Origin: Cardiocondyla obscurior
Lineage: Eukaryota > Arthropoda > Insecta > Hymenoptera > Formicidae
Reading direction: 5' to 3'
Length of the DNA stretch: 64,000 nucleotides
Assembly (NCBI RefSeq): GCF_019399895.1
Contig: NC_091869.1
Span: 248,001 to 312,000 of the forward strand
Made by a program: the position numbers and the translations under genes. Below the pieces are notes generated by a model, which did not search any database, was not told where the DNA came from, and worked only from the letters and a program-made list of their open reading frames with translations. Shown here one piece after another: positions 53,701 to 64,000 of the stretch (position 1 is the first letter of the stretch; each line of letters opens with the position of its first letter).

Positions 53701-56700
53701 TTTATCAAATATTGACACGGGAAATGTCGCAGGATAGATTGGAGAAACAAATGACAAGGATTAAAGACTGCATTGTCCTTTGATAATATAATATCATTTA
53801 TTTTCTCATCTTTCTCTTTACTTTCTTTTCTCTTTCTCTCTCTCTTTCATCCTTTCTTATTAACTGTTATCGGAACGGAATAAGATTGACTCGCGAAATT
53901 ACATACTAAGCAGAAAGGATAAATGTCCGCTTTTAGATGTAGCTCTGATAGTAACTAGTTTCCAGAAAAGTACTGAAGAAAATTGTCTTTCGCAGGAGAG
54001 ATCGCGAATCTGAAAATGTAAGAAAATAAAGAAACGTGCGTGTATATCCGAGTGGAATTTTGGTCTAGCCGTTATCTAATGGCCAGCTGGCCAATCCGTG
54101 GTTTATCTCGCGGCTGTCTAGTAAAACTGTCCAGCACTGAGCCAGAAACGTAACGTTTAAAGCGTCTACATACGAAACAATCACGAGCCAAAAAAGATAG
54201 ATATCTAAACGTTTTTCGCCGCGTACTTGTTTATTGTTTTTTGTGCTGACCGTACGCAACGTTCGCTCGACTGCCGAATTCGCCGGGCAAACCGGTTCTC
54301 GCCGTCCGCCGCCCGCGTGTCTTCCACCTTGCGAACTTCGAGCGCAAGGTGCCGGCCAGATGTCAACACACGCACGTACTCATACTACCGCGGCGGTCGG
54401 CGAACTCGGCGCCCAACAGTGCATTAAATTGTTAGATAGAGCAAAATGTTTCAGTCGAGTCAATTTTATCCCGACTCGATTCGCTTATCACCGCTGTCTT
54501 TTTCACACATTCTCGTCTTCGTATATATATATATATTTTTTTTGTTCTTATTCTCGTAATTTACATAGATATCTACATATCAGTCCTCTCATCGCGGTCT
54601 CGCATTCGCACTTGCCGCGTGTGTCTGATCTGTCGCTAGACACTTTTTGAACTTCTACGCCGCTTTATATTTGCCACTGCAGTGGTCGCTAGAATCCATC
54701 TTTTAATTACTACGCTTTTTTTTCCCCCTCTGTATTAGGCCCTGTGTACAGCGTAACTTAAGTTAAACCGTTATTGTTTTAATGGGATGAAATTTTGTTC
54801 GCGTCATCTCGAGATTGTCGGGGTTTAACGTTTGCGCGTTTGCACAACAAGCGGTACCGATTACTTCGTTGGTCGAAATGTACGTCGCGACATAATATAT
54901 CGCGAACAATTAATATCAAAACATTTCCGAAAACGTTTTGACATGGCTAAATTGAAATTCCTTTCTGCAGCCGCTGTCGCTTTTCTTCACGTCAAAAGTA
55001 CGAACAATTTATTTTCACCAAAAATAAAAATATTACTTAACACCTCTCATAAGCATACAGTTTATCTTTTTACATTATTCTTTTTTTTATTAGTGATAAA
55101 TTTGACTTACCAGACAATAACTATTTTTTTTTTTTTTGTATTTTAATTTTTAATACTGTTTTGATATTTTACAAAATCACATTTTGCTTTTTTTTTTGAT
55201 ATTTTTATTTAATATACATTTTTTTTTAATATTTTTACTTGACGCGACGTTTTTGGATCGGTACACGAAAATCACTTTTTAAATGTATCTTATTCTTTCT
55301 TCTTACGCATTACAACCAGCCGAAACTTGCTTGAACGGAAGCCCGATGAAATGTGTCTTAAACGCCTTGACGTAACAATTAATATTATACATACATACAT
55401 ACATATACATATATATATGTATATATTACATTACAATATATTATATAGACATATTACATACAAAAATAATACTCGCGTCGATGTGTTGAGAAAGGAACAC
55501 TTGTATCGAGAAAACTCGCCATACTCGTTTCAAGTTTTATACTTTGACGATTGTAGAATGCGCGTCGAAATTTGTGTTTTCGCCGAAGGAAGGATCAAAT
55601 TTGTATTGCATTACTCAATTAATTACATAATTTATCACTACAATTAAGGAAGCCAGTACACACAAGTTAAAAATATATATTTATATAATTTTAAAATTAA
55701 AATTTGCTTCTTGCTATTAATTAATTGTATTAAAATGATCAGTTGAATTAACATTGTGTTATTTAATACCAGTTGTTGATGTTTTGTTAATGCCAATTCT
55801 TTAATTTTACAAATTTGATTTTTTTTTTCCTTCTCTGCTCGCATGTCTAGCGATTATATTTTTGAGATTACGTGCACGGTTTCATATTCGCGGAAGATAT
55901 ACGCTATTGAATGAATAAATCAATTAAAACCATTCTGTGTAATCGACGATCTGGAATAAAAGTGTGCTCGCGGCAGTATTATTAACGTCCCTAATTGCCT
56001 CTCTGTAACGTAATGCTTTTTTATCCCTTTTTTTATTTTACCAATACTACAATGACAATGCGCTGTTGAATTCAATATTCAAACGCCTAAAATGTCTATG
56101 TCTCGAAATAATATTAGTTATTGCTATTATCGCGCGCGAGTAATTGCAACATAGAAATAATTAATTTCTGATTTATCGAAACGCTACTCGCTGATGCTTT
56201 ATACTAGCAAACGATCCGAGACAAATTAATTCGCAAAAAGAAGGGACGAAGCGCCGTTTCGAAAAGTTTGGTACGTTAAAATACACGTAATTCACTTAAA
56301 AAATTAATTAATAAATGAAAATAATATGTATACCACGACGATTTAATCTTTCTTTAGAATTCTGTTTTCTGTTTTTTGTTCTCGTATAAATTGTCAGATT
56401 TGTAAAATTCTTTTTACATGAACGAACATTTCGTTTATAATGAAAAAGGATATCTGCGCGGTGCGTCTTTTCCAGCGAATTTAGTTCGGTTGGATTCGTC
56501 AGATTCCGTTTCAGAGAACTGCAAAAGGGAAAAGATATTATTCTCAACAAAGAGCAATATAAAACCATCTTTTCATTTATATCATAACTCGTCTTTCGCT
56601 CAGAAATTCGCTTAAAAAAAAAAAAAATCCGGGAAGGTATTCTAATCCTCTCTTAAATTTAAAAAAAAAAAGAAAATTTTATAATAGCCTTTCAACAATA

Positions 56701-57762
56701 TATTTCACGATTTTTTTTTCCCGCTGGCCTGCACGATTGTACGGTATTCTTTTCAACTTTGGCGAACTCACATATTTACGAGAAGGATAAGTCGAATTTA
56801 GAGAACTCGCGAAAACTGTTGTAAAGCAAAGTCGCCCTTCGCGTATGGCAAGTTTTACTGAGGGAACGTAAAAAAGATGATTTGTCAGAAATTCCAGGAT
56901 ACACGGAAAAGCCGTGCCTACTAGGAAATTACGCTAATTAGTGTCTTTACTCGGACGGTCCGCATAACTGCGCACGTTAACATAGTCTCCCTTTCTCTCT
57001 CGTTTTATCTTTTTCTCTCTTGCTCATTTTGTCGCTCATTTACTCTTTTCCTTTCCGCGGAATAATTATTCAGAAGCAAATAAAGACGGTCAATTAAGTG
57101 GACCATCACATTGATACAGAAAAGGTATTCCGTACTGCGTTAACACTGCGACATTTTTCGGTTTCTCTTTTTTCTTTTTTTAAATAAAAAAAATTATATC
57201 ACGCAGAATCAAATTGTAAAATAATAAAGTTAACGTATTGGAGTAAAAGTGAGGGAGTTGTCATGAAAAATTACAACTTCGTTCTAAATATAAAACAAAG
57301 TGCTATTGTTCTCCATTTCTTTGTTCGTTCATTTGTTAACTGAAATTGTTATTTTTAATATAATTGGTCTCTAGTCCGTTATACTTTTCTATCCATCCAG
57401 CCTTTTTATTTTTATTTCTTTTTTTACTTTTTTATTTTTCTTTTTACGTGTTTTTTTTATTTATGCCGCATAGAATCCGGGGTAATCTCTGAGAAGAATG
57501 CTATACATGTAGTTACATCAATATTTGTTGCTGTAGTTGCAAGCGATATTTTCCAATGATTTAAGATGCTGTCGAAAGAGAGCACTTCTAACAAAATACG
57601 GAATACCTCTACAGGTTTACAGGTTACACATATATTAGGATGACACAAGTAATTTATCTTCCATCTAAATATACATATATTTTTACTTCTTTGAAGAATA
57701 AGCGCGCGCGAATGAAAACCATTGCGTTAATGATAATCTCGTAAAGTTCTCTTTCCTGTTAA

Positions 57763-58044
57763 AAAAAATTTCTACTTTAGCCAAAGGAGTATTACGTCCA
57801 GGAACCTCCACAATATTTTTTTTTTTTTTTCTTAAATATTGAGAACGCCGATGATCGCCGATACTCGCGCCGCGAAATGATTTTTCTTTGCTTCTCAATA
57901 TTAATTTAAATAATATTATAAATAATAATACTTCGCGGCGCGAGTATCGGCGATCATCGGCGTTCTCAATATTAAAAAAAAAAAATATATATATTGTAGA
58001 GGCTCCCGGACGTAACACTCCTTTGGCTGAAGTAGAAATTTTTT
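57763..58044. mobile_element. Long-inverted-repeat foldback/MITE-like element with TTAA flanks
   Basis: Left arm 57763-57876 and right arm 57932-58044 are inverted copies around a spacer of about 55 bases. The inner 40-odd bases of the arms (ending GCGCCGCGAA on the left) match perfectly. The outer halves differ at five positions, all transitions, and in T-run length. TTAA stands at both outer edges (57759-57762 and 58045-58048). It has no coding capacity. A TTAA duplication is typical of piggyBac-type insertion, but the ends start with A-runs rather than the usual CC, so the superfamily is open. Confidence 0.8.
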
Positions 58045-59771
58045 TTAATCATTTTATTATCCGAAGAAATAAAAGTATTGTAAACGAGTTGCTTATTTAA
58101 TTATGTCATCCTACGTTGTTCTCGGCTCGAATTTTCCTATCACGATACACGCAAGCGACACATAAAACACACAGAGCTCGACGCCAATACATTATTATCT
58201 ATGTATTATTTTATACTTTAAAAAAAAAAGAAAAAAAAATACCAATGGGCCACTCACGATTCCGTTGTTATATATTTACAATTCTCTGGTTATTGCTAGT
58301 TATAATACATTTATACAGGCAAAATGGCGCACGCGATGGACGCGTCCTTATCCAGCTGCGTGCAAATCCATCGCGGCGTTATTGTTTCGTGATTACGATA
58401 ATGGTACACACGGCCTCGTCACGTTAGTATCTTGTTGTATTATAGTATGGTACAGACTTGCTTATGCCAGTGCGCTAATAATTACATCTAATTAGCGTTA
58501 GCTGACTGTCTCGACATATGTACAAAGTAAACACAGATTAAACTCCTCTTTCATCCCCTCGTCAGCCTTGCATACGTGTATGTACATCCGCATTCTGCGT
58601 AACTTCCGTCGCTATTTTTTTTCTTTATTTTTTTACGCAAACGTTGACTGTTCATGGTCTGTTCAAATATCTTGCTCTTATATTAATTAAATCTCTTTAT
58701 TGTTTACGATTAATATTATCGGATGCCTTCAAAATTTCTATATATACAAGAATACTTTCCCGTATTCATGAAAATTTGGGAAATTAAAATAATCGAGGTA
58801 AATTTTCATTTTAATTAACTGCGCGATATTTAGTAGATTTCTTTTTCTTTTTTTTTTTTATTATTAATATCGAAAGAAGATTTCAGACTCGCAATCGTCA
58901 CGCAGATTGAAGCATATTGATGATAATCGTTCGGTAATAGCGTTGATTGTATTCGCTAATACTCGTTTTAATAGCTTTGCTCTTGGAAAGCATTAATTTT
59001 GATCTGGAATCTCTCGAAAGCGTTTGTCGCGCGCCTCCCGAGGCGATATGATAGCGTGGATTACACATTACCGGATGTATTCGGGATGCGATTATGTGGA
59101 AGGCAATTACGCCGTCGATCGTCGCTCGAACGATGACTGTAGTGGTATTTCAAAGGAACTCACGCTTTAAAGATCGCTAAATCGCGATTAACCCTTTAAA
59201 TTTAATTAAATATTTTTCTTCAACCGTAAATAATACATTAATTTACGAGGAATATATTGATAAAAATTGTGTTTTTTTATGTCGCAAAATAAATTTTAAG
59301 GTAACGTCCTACTTTTAAGTCGCAACGTTTAAAAAAATCTTAATGACGATAAAGAATGCATTTTTATATATAAACATTTTATAAAACTGCCTCAAGACAT
59401 CTTTTTTTTTTTTTTTTTTTTTTTTTTAATTAAAATGTTTTAATCCTATTTATCCGCAATAAAATTGTCCACATGTTATTCATATATGTAGAAGGAAGGT
59501 AATGTACAAAATGCATGACGTAATGATTGATAATTGATAATGATTGGCATCATGTGCTACGCACCAAACTGCAAATAATGAATAAGTGACGTACGAAGTC
59601 AATATATTCCGGTAATAAGGGTTAATTGCGAACAGCGTTGATTGACGTCCGAAAATTAGTGAAACCAGGCGGCTCGATTTTGCATCGGTTATAGATCTGT
59701 CGAGAAATAAAAAAGCGGGAGGGTTTTAAATTCGCTTATCGAGGGGGCGCATTTTCCGGAGTTGTGTTAAA

Positions 59772-62700
59772 CTACACAAATTGCGAGGGCGTCTTCCAGC
59801 AGCCGGAGCAGCAGGGCAAGGCGCTCTTTAAGGTATCCTTGAAGGCATCGCGAAAGTCGCGATTGAAGTACGCATAGATGAGCGGGTTTAGAGCGCTGTT
59901 GAAGTAACCTATCCAGAAAAGCACTGATACCACCGTATCCGGGCAATAACAGGCCTCGCACAACGATGTCGTCAGATACCTGAAGAATAATAAACAAAAA
60001 ATTCACTTTTTTTTTAATTCGAAGCTAATTGCGCCAATTAATTATTAAATTTTTTATTTTAAACCAAGCCTACGAAAAAAAAAATTGTTTTTAAATCTGT
60101 ATTAAAAAATATCTAATTTAGTATTACACTTCTTGTTTCGAATAATTTATATGAAAAAATATAAATGAAAGATTTGTCTCTCTCTTTTTTTTCTTTGTTT
60201 TACAAATTATACAAAAGATAAATATGTTAAAAAAAAACTATATCGTAGGTTTGACAAAAATATTAATTAATTGTATACATTATTCCTATTTTCTTCTACT
60301 TATTTCTTGAATAAAAATGCTATCTGCACTTTTACCTAAAAAAGGCAATAATAAACATAATACAAAAATATGAATCGTTAAAGGCGACTTTCTGAAAGAA
60401 GAAAGCATTTTAGGAAATATGATAACATTAATAATCGAGACGGTAAAAGGCTGTAAATCTGTCAAGGAAAAGGTCAAGTGAATAAATTTACCAAATACAG
60501 TACGGTATAATTTTTTATAAGAATACTTTTATCACGGTGATAGCCTCGTATCATGTAAGCGCGAATACATATAGCAATTCAGATATTAATGGGTTTTGTT
60601 TCACGTGGCTAAATTACAATCCGGGGAAGGGGGGGGGAGGGAAAAACATGTTTTCTCTATGTGCGCTTCGAATATTTTTCTACAGTAGCATCTGCGTTGA
60701 GTACTTTGCATATAAATGCGTTTACTGCATTATGCGCGGATTTCGAATCAATATTTCAATATTGCCTTTTCCACGTGGGTGCAAATCGACATGAAAACAA
60801 GATTCACGATCTAAATTCAGTACGCGCGGCGGCCATAATTTCCCAACGTAATTTGAAATTTTCTGCGATTTAGACATGTTATTACACTTGCAAAAGTGCA
60901 ACGTAAATTCTGGGAGTTTTGTTTAACGAAGCAGATGTCTGAAGGTATATCTCTAAACAGAAACTGTTGTAATTATTCCGGTAACTCCCAGAGCTATCAT
61001 GTCAGTTACCAGTTTAAATTATGAAGAATGGCACGCGCATTTCAGCGCAGCTATTTCGTAACTAAATTAATAAATTACGTAGGGGGATAAAGAATTTAAT
61101 CTAGTATGTTTTGTGAATATTTTACGCGATCCGTTCTTCCGTTTCTCCGAATTGAATTTCGTCCGCATGAAGAAACATTAGGTGCATTTACGTTACGTCG
61201 TTGCCTGACTAGCTGGATATATTTCAATATTATTTGAAATCGCGATAAGATCGTAATGCGACCGTATTTTCGATCGTATAATTGTATCTTATTAATGTAC
61301 GAGGCATCGATCGCGATACCGATGCAGCGCGGTATTAAATGGATCGATGTGGATTTGTGGTCACAGTTATCTCTGTTTGACGAAAATTATAAAGCCACCG
61401 ATATCAATCAAACAAATTGGACTTTGAAAACGCAGTTTCATCTCTTCTGTACAACTACATATATCCGCTCCTACGGGTTTATCCCATCGTATTGTTTTCC
61501 AATATATTTCTATTGTTCTGTCGTTATGCTTCACATATTATACAAGAAGCAAGGAAAACAATATCAAACAGACTTAAAAATTATAGCAAATTAACGAGAA
61601 TTTACAAAAAAAAAGAAAAAAAATTATTAAATAATCGTAAACACGAAAAAGTAAAAAGAATAAAAGGGTTTTACTGATATTCGGACATTTGCGAGGAAAA
61701 AAGTCGTCAAATTATTCATGCGTTAAGAGAAAGCCGATCGTATGAAAGTCGATAACGCGATTCGAAAAATGGCCGAACTATGAAACTAACGCGAGCTTTT
61801 AGGTCAGTAGAATGATGTGCTTTGTGCATTTGCATGAATAAAAATTGAGTTGTAAAATCGAGGCGTTCCGTCGTACGTTCATATATCTGCATTGCTTCGC
61901 TCTATTTCCATAGAGAGCTCATTTTCTCGCGGAACTTTATTCATGCGTATTTACTCATCGTCGTCATTTGCTATTTAACGAAAATTTCGTCAATTCCATT
62001 GCCAGGCTAATATTACGTATTTAATGGAAACCAGTTTAATGTGCAGTATTGAAACATTAAAATAAAATAGTACCACGTGAATTTCATACGCAATCGCACA
62101 AAGATATAATTAACTCTAATTCGGCTAATTTTGTCTTAACTATATAATACCGTTAAACTAATCATAAAGTGGTCCATGTCCAAATTTTGTCAATCTAATG
62201 CATATTTAATTCAATTTTAAAAAGCCAAGTTGTTAACGACAAATTTTCCGCGGTAGCTATTTAAAATTAAAGTGCTTTTACCCATTCTATTTTTAGCTCC
62301 GTATATTTTTTTTTTTATTCTCGCCACGGGGAAATTCTAAATCGTTCTACTACGAATTTTAGATATAAACTCATTTAAATGACCGCATTCATGTATAATC
62401 ATTGCACGCCTAAGGGAATTTGCACTTCAAACAAATCTCCGGGACACCTGTCAATTTAATTTTCGTGCAGACTGCGTGTTGTCTCTTGTGAATTGTATTA
62501 TCCATTTTGAATTTTGGATCGTGAAGACTTCGAGACAGCGTTTTTTTTTTTTTTTTTTTTTTTTGTTCCGTCTGTCGAATCTCCCTAACAGATTTTCATA
62601 TTCCGCTACGGTCGCGACGCTTAGTCAAGCAAATAGTCAAACTGCGAGCAAGCTTGCAGAGAGAGTAGGGTAAGCCCTCGGCAAACTCCATAGAGATGCA

Positions 62701-63480
62701 CTTTCCGAGCTTGCATTAATAAAACATGGGGCGTACGAGATCGTCTCTTCCTCAGCTAACTTTAGACATTCGGCATTGCCAAAGCACTCTCTTTTTCCTT
62801 TCTTCTTACTCATTTACTCATTCACTCGCTTACTTTCTCTTTTTTCCTTTCTCTCTCTCTCTCTTTTCTGACAATTCGATACAAAAATCCTGCGGCGACA
62901 TTTCTACAAAGAGAAGTCGCTAAGTGAATTCCTAAAACCATTTTATTCGATGAGATTTTGCACTTTGCTCCGTTCTTTCTTTTAAAGAAATTTAAAACGT
63001 CATTGGAGATGTATATTATATTGAACTAAAATTTTTAATATAATGAGGAAATTCGAGAGTGAATCTTTTGTCAAGATTTTAATTTATTACTTTTGATGGT
63101 ATTTGAAAAAGTTCAGGTAGTCACTTTTATATGAATTTACTGTCAATTTAATATTAAAAGAAAAGATTTTGCAAGTATTAATATAAAAATCTGTTACTTT
63201 ATTTTACATTCTAACTCGTATTTTTTTCCTTTTCTTTTTATTAATTAAAATCTTAATAAAACTATTTAAAGATCTTAAAATTAACGTTTTTTCGACAAAA
63301 TCATTAAAAGTTCTTTTCGAGGAAATTGACGTAGTAAATTTTTTATTTTTTTTACAAATTATGCTTACCAAATGAAGAATGGCAACCAACAAAGGAGAAA
63401 CGCTCCCATAATTATACCGAGTGTTCTCGCAGCTTTATGTTCGGCCCGCCAACTTTTCGTTTGCTGTCGTATCGAAGTAC
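59772..63480 (-). CDS. Beta-adrenergic-like octopamine receptor, last two exons (partial)
   Basis: Two exons join in frame: 63480-63369 and 59979-59772, ending in TAG. The upstream exons lie beyond the right edge. Exon one (112 bases, phase 1 to phase 2) encodes the end of the third intracellular loop and TM6, with EHKAARTLGIIMG and CWLPFF. The latter is the CWxP toggle motif of class A receptors. The last exon (68 residues) starts at the Trp-Tyr junction. It encodes the third extracellular loop with two Cys, TM7 with NPLIYAY (the NPxxY motif), helix 8 (FNRDFRDAFK) and a short tail with CCSGC, a likely palmitoylation site. KAARTLGIIMG and FWIGYFNSALNPLIYAYFNR are characteristic of insect octopamine beta receptors, which couple to Gs and raise cAMP (family knowledge). 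I cannot tell beta-1, 2 or 3 from this part. The 3.4-kb intron holds no other gene. Confidence 0.88.
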
Positions 63481-64000
63481 CTGAAACATAAAAATATCGG
63501 AATTGCTTATGTCGTAATGTTAACTGTTAAAGTTTATTATCTTAATTTTTTTGTCTGGTCAAATTAAAATCTTCAGAGATTAAAATTTATCTTACGCGTA
63601 CATATTACACAAGCTTTAATAAAAATATATGTCGACTAAATGATAAACATATAAATGCTATCAGTAAGTTTTTCGTAGAATTATTATTGCATTTGTAATT
63701 ATGCACTGAACGTTCGAGCTATACAAATAACGGTGAAGTGCGAGGCACGAGCATATAATGCATTACGCGTTTCCATCGCATGTGACAAATTGGCAAATTT
63801 TAATTAAAATACGGCGAAAATAACGCTGTTTCTATAATTAATACTGCAAAAACATAAAATAGATCCATTGACATTTCATTGAAATGGTTTTTCCACCGTG
63901 ATATTCAATTTTATATTTTCCTATTGAAATCTATCATCTGGCTAATGAGATTCGGTTATACACATAACGCTTAACCTTTAATTAGTCATATATGTGACGA
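63481..64000. other. Intron of the octopamine receptor gene
   Basis: An acceptor (TTTCAG) ends at 63481, and upstream sequence to the window edge has no open frame that continues the receptor. It is therefore intronic on the minus-strand gene. No other feature was seen. Confidence 0.7.

Larger units (their letters stand above)
45748..59771. other. Long intergenic stretch, no gene recognised
   Basis: Fourteen kilobases without a convincing exon. It includes simple repeats: (GA)n at 47903-47928, (CTT)n at 50703-50726, and CATA/TA repeats near 55387-55425 and 54523-54538. GC-richer patches at about 52.38-52.75 and 54.23-54.45 kb may be regulatory or distant first exons. There is an isolated TATA motif at 49138 and one long inverted-repeat element at 57763. 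The left end is the transporter promoter region, where no TATA box is evident. The right end is the receptor 3' flank. Confidence 0.5.

Noticed and set aside
1..64000. tRNA, rRNA and well-known microRNA genes
   Set aside because: A reading for conserved tRNA arm words and for familiar insect microRNA seeds gave only isolated short matches without the required fold. A tRNAscan-SE and Infernal run would settle this; a scored cloverleaf or family hit would overturn the rejection.
1..64000. Reverse transcriptase or transposase coding remnants, telomeric TTAGG arrays
   Set aside because: No characteristic protein motifs were seen in any open frame and no TTAGG tandem run occurs. A translated repeat-library search would be the decisive test.

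Overview
The window looks like a stretch of an insect nuclear genome, most likely hymenopteran and perhaps an ant. It is AT-rich intergenic and intronic DNA with many poly-A/T tracts. CpG-rich patches are not depleted, and the genes are split into small exons with GT-AG introns. The species call is inference. The protein families are clearly insect: a VPV/GYG cuticle protein, an insect neutral lipase, organic solute transporter alpha and a beta-adrenergic-like octopamine receptor. I see no operon, prokaryotic gene, CRISPR array, rRNA or convincing tRNA.

Every protein gene I can rebuild is on the minus strand. From left to right: (1) a four-exon secreted GYG/VPV-repeat cuticular protein of 206 aa (2960-5019) with TATA box and poly(A) signal; (2) a seven-exon secreted protein of 420 aa with a partial DSL-like segment and seven EGF repeats, of the DLK/OSM-11 Notch co-ligand type (20073-23804); (3) a five-exon type I membrane protein of 414 aa with a ten-cysteine N-terminus, which I do not recognise as a named gene (25521-29652); (4) a pancreatic-lipase/PLA1-family hydrolase with a complete Ser-Asp-His triad but an unresolved 5' end (31849-33102); (5) organic solute transporter alpha, six exons and 332 aa, complete (41021-45747); (6) the last two exons of an octopamine beta receptor carrying TM6 and TM7 (59772-63480), whose 5' part lies beyond the right edge. 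Reading frames are continuous across every junction given.

The plus strand has one gene-like signal. This is a GC- and CpG-rich island (about 10.5-14.1 kb) with a candidate 5' exon ending in a strong donor at 12026/12027. Just upstream is a fresh 275/285-bp tandem duplication that contains a 10-bp minisatellite. No downstream plus-strand exon was recognised.

The remaining DNA (1-2.8, 5.1-10.5, 14-20, 33.2-41 and 45.8-59.8 kb) holds no recognisable gene. Notable non-coding items are a 282-bp long-inverted-repeat element flanked by TTAA (57763-58044), a hairpin inside a cuticle-gene intron (4195-4294), an imperfect tandem duplication just past the transporter stop codon, and a purine/pyrimidine pair of tracts in an intron. 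The genes show no sign of a shared pathway. The window reads as ordinary insect chromosome, and I found no convincing undescribed multi-gene system.
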